Notes under the pieces: model-generated
Databases searched by the model: none
What the model was told of the DNA's origin: nothing
Seen by the model: the letters and a program-made list of their open reading frames with translations, nothing else
Assembly (NCBI GenBank): GCA_035501935.1
Contig: DATJVC010000039.1
Span: 1 to 64,000 of the forward strand
Direction: 5' to 3'
Source: Gammaproteobacteria bacterium
GTDB taxonomy: Bacteria > Pseudomonadota > Gammaproteobacteria > JAJPIJ01
Length of the DNA: 64,000 nucleotides
Shown: positions 11,522 to 21,323 of the stretch, one piece after another
How the letters are laid out: the number at the start of each line of letters is the position of its first letter
Position numbering within the stretch: the stretch's first letter is position 1
Program-made: the position numbers and the translations under genes

Positions 11522-11537
11522 CCCGATAATTCCCGCG

Positions 11538-12758
11538 TCATGCGAGCAATGGCGCGAGCGGCAGACTGATTTCGGCAATCACGCCCAGGCCGCTATCGCG
11601 GTCGCGTAAAACAAGTTCGCCGCCGATTCTTTTGAGCGCGAGGTGGGCGAGGTGAAGTCCCATTCCCATGCCCTGCGGCTTGGTGGTGACAAAGTCCCGG
11701 CCAATGCGTTCCGCAACCCCCGGCGGCAGGCCGCCTCCTTCATCGCGGACCAGGACTTTTAATTCCTGTCCGTTCCAGCGGCCTTCGATCTCCACGCGGC
11801 CCGGCGAGGCGTCGGCGGCGTTGTGGAGGATGTTTACTATCGCCTGCGACAGTGTTCGATCGGCGATGATGCAGGGCGGCGGTTGCATCCCATGCAGATG
11901 AACGCTGATCTCATGGCCGGGGCGCAGCGCACGCCATTCCCCAATGAGTTGCGTGAGATAGCGGTCTATGTCCATCCGGCCGCCGCTCAAGGCCTGCGCC
12001 TGACCCGTCCGCGCGCTCATGCGGGAGAGGATGTCCTTGCAGCGATCGATCTGCCCGCGCAACACGCGCAAGCCGTTTACCAGCTTCGGATCATTCTCCC
12101 GCTCCTGTTGCAAATCCTTGGCCAGCACCGCCATCGTCGACAGCGGCGTGCCCAGTTCGTGGCAGGTGCCGGCCGCCAGCGATCCCAGCGCCAGCCATTG
12201 CCTGGCCTGGGCCAGTTCACGGTCGTGGGTGCGCAGCGTTGCGCCGATGCGGGCGACGAAAAAAGCGATCACGGCGGCGCTCAACAGGAAACCGAACCAC
12301 ATCCCCCACACGTGCGGTGAGAAGTGATCATCATCATGCACCCAGTGCAGGGTGTGCTGGTGGAAGAACATGAGCGTTGTATAACTGACCGCGGCGCAGA
12401 CCACCAGCATCCAGGTATAGGCGGGTCTGAGCGTGGCCGCGGCCACGGTGATCGGCAGCAGGAAGAGGGAGACGAAGGGATTCCAGGAACCACCCGTGAA
12501 ATACAGTAGCGTCGTGAGCGCGGCGATGTCGATGCACAACTGGAGCAACACCTCGGATTCCGCAACCGGCCGGCGGGTGGAAACGATGCGCCAGCTTAAC
12601 GCCGTGATGACCGCGAGAGTGATCAACACCGTGGTGATCGGCAGCCACGGCAACGGCGCATGCAGCAACAAATGCGCGGCGACAAGGGCGGCGATTTGCA
12701 CACCCATGACAAAGGTACGCAGCAGCAGCAGATAGCGCAAGCAAAGACTGGTCAGCAT
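11538..12758 (-). CDS. regB: RegB/PrrB-family redox sensor histidine kinase
   Basis: 406 residues from the ATG at 12758; a GTG at 12776 is an alternative. Six hydrophobic segments cover about residues 8-168 and contain the quinone-binding GGxxNPF motif as GGSWNPF (89-95). The H-box is AAGTCHELGTPLS, with H200. The redox-active dimer-interface cysteine of RegB has its counterpart in C240 (DRCKDILSRM). The ATPase domain follows with N (NILHNAAD) and G boxes (DEGGGLPPG). It senses quinone redox state and phosphorylates RegA. A RegA-type palindrome at 12853-12867 lies upstream and suggests autoregulation. Confidence 0.93.
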   Translation of the reverse strand: MLTSLCLRYLLLLRTFVMGVQIAALVAAHLLLHAPLPWLPITTVLITLAVITALSWRIVSTRRPVAESEVLLQLCIDIAALTTLLYFTGGSWNPFVSLFLLPITVAAATLRPAYTWMLVVCAAVSYTTLMFFHQHTLHWVHDDDHFSPHVWGMWFGFLLSAAVIAFFVARIGATLRTHDRELAQARQWLALGSLAAGTCHELGTPLSTMAVLAKDLQQERENDPKLVNGLRVLRGQIDRCKDILSRMSARTGQAQALSGGRMDIDRYLTQLIGEWRALRPGHEISVHLHGMQPPPCIIADRTLSQAIVNILHNAADASPGRVEIEGRWNGQELKVLVRDEGGGLPPGVAERIGRDFVTTKPQGMGMGLHLAHLALKRIGGELVLRDRDSGLGVIAEISLPLAPLLA

Positions 12759-12852
12759 GGCGGGCGTTTGGGGCACCGAACGAAACGACTGGTGATTATA
12801 TCAATCCACCAGGCACTGTGAGCACCCCGGATGTCGACGGCGACCGGCAATG

Positions 12853-12867
12853 GCGACATTTTGCCGC
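12853..12867. promoter_or_regulatory. RegA/RegR-type binding palindrome upstream of regB
   Basis: GCGACATTTTGCCGC fits the GCGNC-N5-GNCGC pattern reported for RegA/PrrA/RegR regulators, and fits the Bradyrhizobium RegR box at every fixed position. It is 95 bases upstream of the regB ATG, in the gap between regB and the thioredoxin-like gene. Binding is inferred. Confidence 0.55.
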
Positions 12868-12997
12868 GGAGTGCGGCCCCTTCCTTCATGGGGACATGGC
12901 ACCCCCTCCATCGTAACCACCGCCGATCAGCGGCGCGGCTTGACTCGGTCGTGACGAACCGGTGCGGTTCGACAAGCAGTCTCTCTGCGAGGCGTCG

Positions 12998-13465
12998 TTA
13001 CTCTTGGTTGACCACCTTTTGCCTTAGAAAATCGTAAATACCGTCTTCCCCCATATTGCGGGCATTCGCCAATTCACCCGCCTTGGTGGAATAAACAATA
13101 GCATTCTCCGGCGTTAGCACCACTGCCGCCGGGATGCCACCTTTTATGGGATTCCCATAGGCATTGACCAATTCAAGATTTTTATCAAAATTGCCAACAT
13201 CGATTTTCACGACAATAAATTTTTCTCCAAGCAAGTCACCACTCCTGCCCTCCAAGGCTTTGGCCAGTTCCCGACAGTCCGGGCACCAGTTCGCACCAAA
13301 GATCAGCAGCACTTTCTTATTATCCTCGCGTGCCTGGGTTATGGCCTGAGTGACGCTGGCCTTGGCGTCGGCGGTTTCGTCATATGGCATTGGTGCCGCC
13401 ATTACTGCGCCAACGCAAAGAATTAGCGATGCCGGCAGGTATTTATTCATAATCCAATCCCACAT
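12998..13465 (-). CDS. Exported thioredoxin-fold protein with WCPDC motif
   Basis: 155 residues. An N-terminal hydrophobic segment (about 10-24, ending VMAAP) suggests export to the periplasm. The thioredoxin fold carries the redox motif GANWCPDCRELAKALEG, close to DsbD C-terminal-domain and thioredoxin_7 proteins, and a cis-proline region GGIPAAVVL. The ATG at 13465 has GGAG about 12 bases before it; an ATG at 13450 is possible. Positions 13081-13260 are about 45% G+C by hand count, below the neighbourhood. It diverges from the outer-membrane barrel gene across a region with a RegA-type palindrome. Confidence 0.8.
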   Translation of the reverse strand: MWDWIMNKYLPASLILCVGAVMAAPMPYDETADAKASVTQAITQAREDNKKVLLIFGANWCPDCRELAKALEGRSGDLLGEKFIVVKIDVGNFDKNLELVNAYGNPIKGGIPAAVVLTPENAIVYSTKAGELANARNMGEDGIYDFLRQKVVNQE

Positions 13466-13635
13466 GCGATAAACACTCCATTAAGAGTTCAAATATGAGT
13501 GAATGTTCCAGATTGGCCTTATTTAGTCCAAGACCTTGCGATAACTTTAGTACGACCTTTGAACCCGAATCTATTTAAGAGATGTGTCAGGCGGTCAAAG
13601 CGGGTAAACGACCTTAACCAATGCCCCAACATGCT

Positions 13636-13650
13636 GCGACATTTTGTCAC
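13636..13650. promoter_or_regulatory. RegA-type palindrome in the divergent promoter region
   Basis: GCGACATTTTGTCAC shares its first 11 bases with the palindrome upstream of regB and departs from GCGNC-N5-GNCGC at one base. It lies in the 259-base region between the divergent thioredoxin-like gene and outer-membrane barrel gene, 75 bases before the latter's start. That region is A+T-rich; I found no confident -35/-10 pair in it. Confidence 0.5.
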
Positions 13651-13724
13651 ATCTTAAGATTACGCCCCCTCTAATAAAATGCACATTTTTGCAGGTAAAA
13701 GTTAAAAAAGTGGAGGGATAAGCC

Positions 13725-14741
13725 ATGGTCAATTGTCCAGATTTCACGAAATCCAATTGCCGTAATCCCATATCGGGTCCCTGTCCCCCTCAGATATGGT
13801 CGTTACTGCTCTTACTGATTGGAATGACAGTATCCCCGGAACCTGCGCGCGCGTGCTCAAGTTGCGGTTGCAGTCTGAATTCGGATTGGTCAACGCAGGG
13901 CTATACGGGGGGCACGGGCCTGCGTTTCGATTTTCGCTATGATTTCTTCAATCAGAACGAACTGCGTACGGGTACTGGAACGGTTGACCGGGGGAGCATC
14001 GTTTTACCGCCGGATCGGGAAATCCAGCAGAAGACGATCAACCGCAACTACATGTTCGGGTTGGACTACAGTCCAAACCCCGACTGGGGTGTGAACCTCC
14101 AGGTTCCCTATTTTGATCGATTTCACACCACCATTGCCGAGGATGACAGCGACATATCGACGTCAGACCGCGCCGGTATCGGTGATATACGGGTGATTGG
14201 ACGCTATCAGGGGCCACTGGCCTATGGATTTGGACTGCAGCTGGGGCTGAAATTTCCTACGGGCGGATTCGATCAAAATTTCATCGCCGGTCCGCAAGCT
14301 GGGAATCTTCTGGACCGTGGTTTGCAACTCGGCACTGGTTCGACCGATCTTATCTTCGGCGTCTACAGGTTCGGGGAAATCGCCCAGGACTGGAACTATT
14401 TCGGACAAGCCCTGTTTCAGATACCGGTTGCCACACAGGACGATTTTAGGCCCGGTAATGGCCTCAATTTAAATGCAGGCGTCCGATATGGCGGAATCAA
14501 GTATTTCGCGCCGCTCCTGCAATTCAATATGAGGGCGGAGGAAGCGGAGTCCGGGGCGCTTGCGGATGTGGATAACAGCGGCGCGGTGCTCCTGAACATC
14601 AGCCCCGGTATCAGCGTGCCGGTGACGCCCAAGCTGCATCTCTATGGCTTTGTGCAGATTCCGATATACGAAAATGTGAAGGGTTTTCAGCTTGAGCCGG
14701 ACTACACAGCTTCAGTGGGTTTGAGCTACGCGCTCTGGTGA
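13725..14741 (+). CDS. Putative outer-membrane beta-barrel protein, unknown function
   Basis: 338 residues with a long signal sequence (hydrophobic core about 25-36, likely cleavage after ARA near 43) followed at once by CSSCGC, an unusual cysteine cluster at the mature N-terminus. The rest is alternating polar/hydrophobic strands (LRFDFRYDFF, MFGLDYSPN, GLQLGLKFPTGG) ending in an aromatic residue (SYALW), as in barrels inserted by the BAM machinery. The Shine-Dalgarno GGAGGG is 7-12 bases before the ATG. I do not recognise the family. The cysteines and the redox/copper neighbours hint at metal or cofactor transport, which is inference only. Confidence 0.65.
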   Translation: MVNCPDFTKSNCRNPISGPCPPQIWSLLLLLIGMTVSPEPARACSSCGCSLNSDWSTQGYTGGTGLRFDFRYDFFNQNELRTGTGTVDRGSIVLPPDREIQQKTINRNYMFGLDYSPNPDWGVNLQVPYFDRFHTTIAEDDSDISTSDRAGIGDIRVIGRYQGPLAYGFGLQLGLKFPTGGFDQNFIAGPQAGNLLDRGLQLGTGSTDLIFGVYRFGEIAQDWNYFGQALFQIPVATQDDFRPGNGLNLNAGVRYGGIKYFAPLLQFNMRAEEAESGALADVDNSGAVLLNISPGISVPVTPKLHLYGFVQIPIYENVKGFQLEPDYTASVGLSYALW

Positions 14742-14912
14742 GAAATGAACTATTCCAAAAGAAATGGTACGAGAAACGGTCGCATACCCTGTCGGCACGG
14801 GCAACCCCTTGCCGGCCGAAATGGCGGTGATGGGATCGAACTCACGCACGCAATCATGGTTTCTCGGGCCGCGTGATTCTTAATCTTAATTGGCGTCGGA
14901 AGGCCCCGGGTG

Positions 14913-15365
14913 TCAGCGGGGAGAAGCGCTGCCGGATTTGCGGACTTCGGCATTCACCCTCATCTGCTCGCCATTAGCGAACTCAAATTCCAGCGGCACC
15001 TGATCACCCGCCTTGAGCGGGCCGTGCACGCCCATCAACATCAGGTGATACCCGCCGGGCTTGAATACGATATGGCCCTTGGCCGGCAGGTCAAGTCCGT
15101 CAACATGGCGCATACTGGCGACGCCATTCTTGACTTCAGTCACGTGTATCATGATCTCGTCCACCAGCGGACTCTTGACCGCCACCAATCGCCGTGGTGT
15201 GTTCGAGGTATTTTCCATGTCAACGTAACCAGCGAGCACAGAAGTGTTCGGTGGGCCTTCCTCAATCCAGGGCGCGTGAGCCACGACGTCTCCACCGGCA
15301 AGCACGGGCCGGGCCACCAGGAACGCAAGCAGGACAGCGAGCCGCATAATGGACGGATGATTCAC
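14913..15365 (-). CDS. Periplasmic copper chaperone PCu(A)C
   Basis: 150 residues with a signal peptide (hydrophobic about 7-20, cleavage near VLAGG). The copper-binding region is IMIHVTEVKNGVASM followed by GYHLMLMG, the His/Met spacing of PCu(A)C (DUF461) proteins, which deliver Cu(I) for assembly of CuA or CuB centres in cytochrome c oxidases. It overlaps the upstream SCO1 gene by 4 bases, so the two are translationally coupled partners. No oxidase subunit gene is in the window. Confidence 0.9.
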   Translation of the reverse strand: MNHPSIMRLAVLLAFLVARPVLAGGDVVAHAPWIEEGPPNTSVLAGYVDMENTSNTPRRLVAVKSPLVDEIMIHVTEVKNGVASMRHVDGLDLPAKGHIVFKPGGYHLMLMGVHGPLKAGDQVPLEFEFANGEQMRVNAEVRKSGSASPR

Positions 15366-16006
15366 GTTTGTCTCTCGATGAAACTACGGATGTCGCGGTA
15401 TTCCCTGGCAATGACCTCGGCGCTGTGCGGCGGCGAGAAGCTGCCGACCAGTCGTGCGGCGGGATCCACGAGCAGGATGGAAGCTGAATGATCGACGTGA
15501 TAGTCAGTTTTGCCCGGTTCGATGATTTTCATCCTTACGATTCCAAGATCGCGGGTAAATGCCTCCATCTGCGCCTCGGTACCTGTGAGGCCCACGAAAT
15601 GAGGGTTGAAATAGGCGAGGTAAACGGCCAGTTGCTGTTGTGTGTCACGTTCGGGGTCGACGGTTGCCATCACGACGCGGGTGGACGATGCAAGCCTGAC
15701 ATCTGGAGCCAGTTTCTTGATAACCACGTTCAGGGTCTGGAGTGTCAGGGGGCAGATATCAGGGCAATGGGTGTAACCGAAGTACATGAACGACCACTTG
15801 CCCTTGAGTTGCTCCAAATTAAAGGGCCGCCCTTTTTGATCGATGAGCTGGAACGGGGAGACCGATTTGGGATTGGGCCAGAGTAAACCGGCAATCTGCG
15901 GAACACCTTTCCCCGAGGTCAGGTGCCCCGCAAGCCACATGCCCGCGCTGAGGCCCGATACAGAGACGATGAATATCAGAGTGGCATAAACGCGGCGATC
16001 GAACAT
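15362..16006 (-). CDS. SCO1/SenC copper/thiol protein
   Basis: 214 residues anchored by an N-terminal membrane segment (about 7-28). The thioredoxin-like domain has the copper-binding C81PDIC85P in FGYTHCPDICP and the distal histidine in DYHVDHSASILLV, the complete SCO1 site. The family loads copper or reduces cysteines in cytochrome oxidase CuA sites; in Rhodobacter, SenC is linked to the Reg system. Transcribed together with PCu(A)C (4-base overlap) and probably with the cytochrome c gene 39 bases upstream. Confidence 0.93.
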   Translation of the reverse strand: MFDRRVYATLIFIVSVSGLSAGMWLAGHLTSGKGVPQIAGLLWPNPKSVSPFQLIDQKGRPFNLEQLKGKWSFMYFGYTHCPDICPLTLQTLNVVIKKLAPDVRLASSTRVVMATVDPERDTQQQLAVYLAYFNPHFVGLTGTEAQMEAFTRDLGIVRMKIIEPGKTDYHVDHSASILLVDPAARLVGSFSPPHSAEVIAREYRDIRSFIERQT

Positions 16007-16045
16007 GCTGGATTGTACCTCGATCAGACTGACATGATGATCTGC

Positions 16046-16381
16046 TTATTGGTAACCGCCCGCTGCTTTAACCATGTAATCCACCGCGGCCTTCACCTGA
16101 TCATCGGTGAGACTGGGGTTGCCGCCGCGTGGCGGCATGCCGCGCAAGCCTTTCAACGCATGTTCATACAACTTGTCCTTGCCCTGGGTAATGCGGGGCG
16201 CCCAGGCGATTTTGTTGCCAAACTTTGGCGCACCGTTTATCCCCACTTGATGACAGGCGAAACAAATGCCGTGCACAATTTTTTCACCTTCATCATCTGC
16301 TTTTGCCACGTTTGCCAGCAAGAAGGACAGCACTACAAAAGCCATTGGGGCATTCATCCACTTAAACTTATGCACGTGCAT
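16046..16381 (-). CDS. Cytochrome c5-type protein
   Basis: 111 residues from the ATG at 16381, chosen because GGAGG lies 11 bases before it and a signal peptide follows (hydrophobic about 9-25, cleavage near AKA-DD). The heme motif is C40FAC43H44; the likely Met ligand is M82 in GMPPRGGN. APRITQGKDKLYEHA is typical of class I c5/c4-like cytochromes that pass electrons to terminal oxidases in the periplasm. A palindrome at 16528-16542 upstream resembles RegA-family sites. Confidence 0.9.
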   Translation of the reverse strand: MHVHKFKWMNAPMAFVVLSFLLANVAKADDEGEKIVHGICFACHQVGINGAPKFGNKIAWAPRITQGKDKLYEHALKGLRGMPPRGGNPSLTDDQVKAAVDYMVKAAGGYQ

Positions 16382-16527
16382 ACGAATATTTCCTCCGTAC
16401 TCATTCATTATTTTGGAAAGAGCCATCCCTGGCGATTGGAGAGAGATGTCATTTAATGCATCCAGAAGGTCATCCACCGATCTCTGGATACATTGGCAGT
16501 CTAGGAAAATTGCCATAAGCGGACAAT

Positions 16528-16542
16528 GCGACAAATTGTCGC
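16528..16542. promoter_or_regulatory. Perfect GCGAC/GTCGC palindrome upstream of cytochrome c5
   Basis: GCGACAAATTGTCGC has perfect GCGAC/GTCGC arms around five A/T bases and fits the RegA-family pattern. It is the third such site within 3.7 kb. It lies about 147 bases before the cytochrome start, in the 185-base gap after the lipoprotein gene. The rest of that gap shows no other feature I can name. Confidence 0.5.
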
Positions 16543-16566
16543 GTGATAAATCGACAAGACCGGAGG

Positions 16567-17127
16567 TTACTTCGTGGACGAAGCGGTAACGCGCAGGAGA
16601 CGCGCAGGGTTTTTGAACAATTCGCTTTGATGTTTGACGATGAAAGCAGCGATCGCGGCGGCATCGGCAGTAAGATTGACCTCCGGCGCATAGGTGCTGT
16701 CATCGGCCTTGCCGGCGATCTCGCCGCGCCGCACCGCCGTGCGCGTCGCCCCGGGATCGAGCAGGCTCATCTCTGTGACGTCACCCTTGACCGAGTAGCG
16801 CATCAGCAAATAACCCTCGCCGGATTCCTCGCCGTGCAGATTCAGATAGTGCTTGCCTTTCAGTATTGAGGTATGACCTTGGTAATGGGAAGTGCGGGTT
16901 TGGCCGTCGGAGGCGAGTTCGGTTACGGTGATATTCAGGCCATGCCCGTCCTGAGCCTCGACAACGGCCGTCAAGGTTTGCTCCTCATCGCGCCAGGTGC
17001 CGAGCAGGGCCTTGTCGATCTTGGCTTTCGCCACGGGTGTCAACGGCTGCGGCAGCGTCACCACGCAGCCGGCAAGCCACAGGCTGGTCAGGAGGGATAC
17101 CAGCCAATTTATCGTTCGCCGCCGCAT
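16567..17127 (-). CDS. Putative lipoprotein, unknown function
   Basis: 186 residues beginning with basic residues (MRRR), a hydrophobic stretch and the lipobox LAGC (residues 18-21), so it should be lipid-anchored at the cell envelope. The mature part looks beta-rich (LLGTWRDEEQTLTAVVEAQDG) and recalls small envelope lipocalin-like proteins, but I do not recognise a family. It is followed by the cytochrome c5 gene after 185 bases on the same strand. Confidence 0.7.
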   Translation of the reverse strand: MRRRTINWLVSLLTSLWLAGCVVTLPQPLTPVAKAKIDKALLGTWRDEEQTLTAVVEAQDGHGLNITVTELASDGQTRTSHYQGHTSILKGKHYLNLHGEESGEGYLLMRYSVKGDVTEMSLLDPGATRTAVRRGEIAGKADDSTYAPEVNLTADAAAIAAFIVKHQSELFKNPARLLRVTASSTK

Positions 17128-17199
17128 CGCGCGTATAATAAACGTAATTCATGGGAATGCGGTAAACAGCCGCTGTTGGGTGGTGGCGGGGGCGTGGTT

Positions 17200-17264
17200 T
17201 GTCATGTCGAGCACAGCGAGAAATCCTGCAAGGCCCCTCGTCGCTACCACGCCTCGGAATGACA
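17200..17264. repeat. Short palindromic dispersed-repeat-like element
   Basis: The ends TGTCATGTCGAG (17200-17211) and CTCGGAATGACA (17253-17264) are inverted repeats matching at 10 of 12 positions, with GGCCCCTCGTCGCTAC inside. This resembles GTCATTCCGAG-type palindromes scattered between genes in many bacterial genomes. It lies upstream of perM; only one copy is in the window. Confidence 0.5.
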
Positions 17265-17312
17265 TACTGAACCGTTACCACAACGTTTTACCGCAGTGTA
17301 TGGAGTGAGCGC

Positions 17313-18518
17313 ATGTCCTTCAGCCTCTCGCAGTTCTACCAGCTCAACCGGCGCATCATTATTTGGATACTGCTCTTCGCGCTGTTGTGGCTGGCGCGCG
17401 ATTTCTTCGGCCTCATCTTCATGACCTTCGTGCTGGCCTTCATCGCCGAACCGCTGGCCGAACTGGGCCGCCGGCGCCTGCGCCTGCCGCATGGGCTGTC
17501 GCTTTCGGTGGTGTATGCGCTGTTCGTTGCGGTCCTGGTGGGATTCACGCACTTTGTGGTGCCCGATGTGGTCAGCGAGGCAAACCGGCTGGTCGGCAAC
17601 TTGAGCCAGATCGAGCAGCGCGTCATCCAGACCAAAAACGGCCTGGTGCGCGAATATCCGGTGCTGCGCGATTCGATCTCGGTTTTTACCCGCAGCGCCA
17701 TGGACGAGGAGGCCGCCGCCGCGCTGGAGATGGAATTACAGCACGAGAAGGAAAAGCTCGGCCTGACCGAGGCCGATCTCGCCGCCGCCGCCGCCGATCA
17801 AACCATACCGCCGCCGGACAGCCCGCTGGCCCGCTATTACGAAAAGAAGGACCGGCTGCTCGTGGACGCCATCATGTCCGAGCAGATCAAGCGCATTGGC
17901 AACGAGGCGCCGCGCGCAATCCATGCGCTCTACAGCATCACCGCAACCCTGCTGCTGGCCCTGCTGTTCAGTTTCCTGATCCTTGTGGACATCGCGCGCC
18001 TGCGCCAGCAGGTGCAGGACCTCGGCGTCTCACGCGTGAAGGACGTCTACGCGGAGGCGGCGCAGCCGGTGGTGCGGTTCGCCTACCTGCTGGGCCGCGC
18101 CATCCAGGCGCAGACCGCCATCGCCGCCGTATACACGGTGTTGACGCTCGCGGGCCTTCTGCTGCTCAAGATCCCCTCGGTGACCATGCTGTCGCTGGTG
18201 GTGTTTGTGACCAGCTTCATCCCGGTGCTCGGTGTGTTCATCTCCGCCGTGCCGATCATCCTCGTGGCGCTGAACGCCGGCGGCCTCAATCTGGCGCTGG
18301 CCTCGGTAGGATTGATCATCATCATCCATGTGCTGGGCACCTACCTCATCAACCCGTGGATCTACGGACAGCACCTGAACCTGAACCCGGTACTGACGCT
18401 CATCATCCTGTTTGTGGCCTATCACGCCTTTGGCTTGTGGGGCATGATCCTGGCCGTGCCCGTGGCGCGATACTTCATCTACGACGTGCTGGATGTGCCG
18501 TTGCGCGGGAATGCATGA
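17313..18518 (+). CDS. PerM-like AI-2E family transporter
   Basis: 401 residues with several membrane segments: three within about residues 10-90, a soluble middle region (about 95-195), then five or so more to the C-terminus. The pattern FVTSFIPVLGVFISAVPIILVAL followed by NPWIYGQHLNLNPVLTLIILF is diagnostic of the AI-2E/PerM/YdiK permease family. Members are credited with autoinducer-2 export or Na+/H+ antiport; many have no tested substrate. The start ATG follows GGAG with 7 bases between. It appears monocistronic. Confidence 0.88.
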   Translation: MSFSLSQFYQLNRRIIIWILLFALLWLARDFFGLIFMTFVLAFIAEPLAELGRRRLRLPHGLSLSVVYALFVAVLVGFTHFVVPDVVSEANRLVGNLSQIEQRVIQTKNGLVREYPVLRDSISVFTRSAMDEEAAAALEMELQHEKEKLGLTEADLAAAAADQTIPPPDSPLARYYEKKDRLLVDAIMSEQIKRIGNEAPRAIHALYSITATLLLALLFSFLILVDIARLRQQVQDLGVSRVKDVYAEAAQPVVRFAYLLGRAIQAQTAIAAVYTVLTLAGLLLLKIPSVTMLSLVVFVTSFIPVLGVFISAVPIILVALNAGGLNLALASVGLIIIIHVLGTYLINPWIYGQHLNLNPVLTLIILFVAYHAFGLWGMILAVPVARYFIYDVLDVPLRGNA

Positions 18519-18563
18519 AGGGTTTGATGTCCGGATGCGGATTGCCGATGCACGCCGGGAAGA

Positions 18564-18651
18564 TGGTGCCGGGAGTGGGAATCGAACCCACATGAGGGGT
18601 AACCTCACTGGATTTTGAGTCCAGCGCGTCTGCCAGTTCCGCCATCCCGGC
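18564..18651 (-). tRNA. tRNA-Leu (anticodon CAA)
   Basis: Read on the minus strand, the 5' arm GCCGGGA pairs with TCCCGGC, followed by discriminator A and an encoded CCA at 18564-18566. The anticodon stem CTGGA/TCCAG holds the loop CTCAAAA, giving anticodon CAA for UUG codons. A long variable arm (GAGGTTACCCCTC) and T-arm GTGGGTTCGATTCCCAC confirm a class II leucine tRNA. Confidence 0.96.
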
Positions 18652-18673
18652 CCGGGGAAAACAACGGGCCGCC

Positions 18674-18679
18674 AGTATA
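18674..18679 (-). promoter_or_regulatory. Probable -10 element for tRNA-Leu
   Basis: On the minus strand TATACT lies 23 bases upstream of the tRNA 5' end, suitable for a start a short distance before the mature RNA. The region where a -35 should be is weak, so only the -10 is proposed. Confidence 0.4.
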
Positions 18680-18743
18680 AGGAACACCGGCATTGCATGA
18701 AAGCCCGCGTCCCTGTTCGCGTGGAGTTTGTTACCATCAAGGC

Positions 18744-20884
<2,141 letters not shown>

Positions 20885-20963
20885 ATTGAAATCACACGCC
20901 TGTTTTACTGCCGAAGGGCGGGCTGTGGCATAATACCGCGCCTTTTTTCAGGGTCAGCCATCC

Positions 20964-21293
20964 ATGGATTTTTTCATTGAGAATGCTTACGCGCAAACCG
21001 CCCCTGCGGCGGGCGGCATGAGCCTGTCGGACTTCGCCTTTCCGCTGGTGCTCTTCGGCCTGATGTTCGTACTGCTGATCTGGCCGCAGATGAAACGCCA
21101 GCGGGAGCACAAGCAGATGATAGAGTCACTGGCCAAGGGCGATGAAGTGGCAACCAGCGGCGGACTCATCGGGCGCATCATCGAAATCGGCCCGAACTTC
21201 GTGTTGATCGAAGCAGCCAAGGGTGTCGAGGTGCGGGTGCAGCGGCACGCCATCGCCGCCGTGCTGCCCAAGGGTTCGTTAAAGACGTTGTAA
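20964..21293 (+). CDS. yajC: Sec translocase accessory subunit YajC
   Basis: 109 residues with one membrane segment (about 23-42, FAFPLVLFGLMFVLLIWPQMKRQREHK) after an Ala-rich periplasmic N-terminus. The cytoplasmic part SLAKGDEVATSGGLIGRI is diagnostic. YajC associates with SecDF in the SecYEG holotranslocon. It lies 30 bases before secD. The tgt-yajC gap (79 bases) contains a CATAAT that could be a -10, with no convincing -35. Confidence 0.95.
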   Translation: MDFFIENAYAQTAPAAGGMSLSDFAFPLVLFGLMFVLLIWPQMKRQREHKQMIESLAKGDEVATSGGLIGRIIEIGPNFVLIEAAKGVEVRVQRHAIAAVLPKGSLKTL

Positions 21294-21323
21294 CCGCGCC
21301 CATCCATTTCCGGAAAACATCCA

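Noticed and set aside
12955-12971. CGAACCG-GTG-CGGTTCG hairpin as a terminator for the thioredoxin-like gene
   Set aside because: No T-tract follows in the minus-strand direction, and the three-base loop is tight.
14825-14880. ATGGGATCGAACTCACG resembles a tRNA T-arm on the minus strand
   Set aside because: No acceptor stem, anticodon arm or D-arm can be formed around it. The 171-base convergent gap (14742-14912) shows nothing else I can name.
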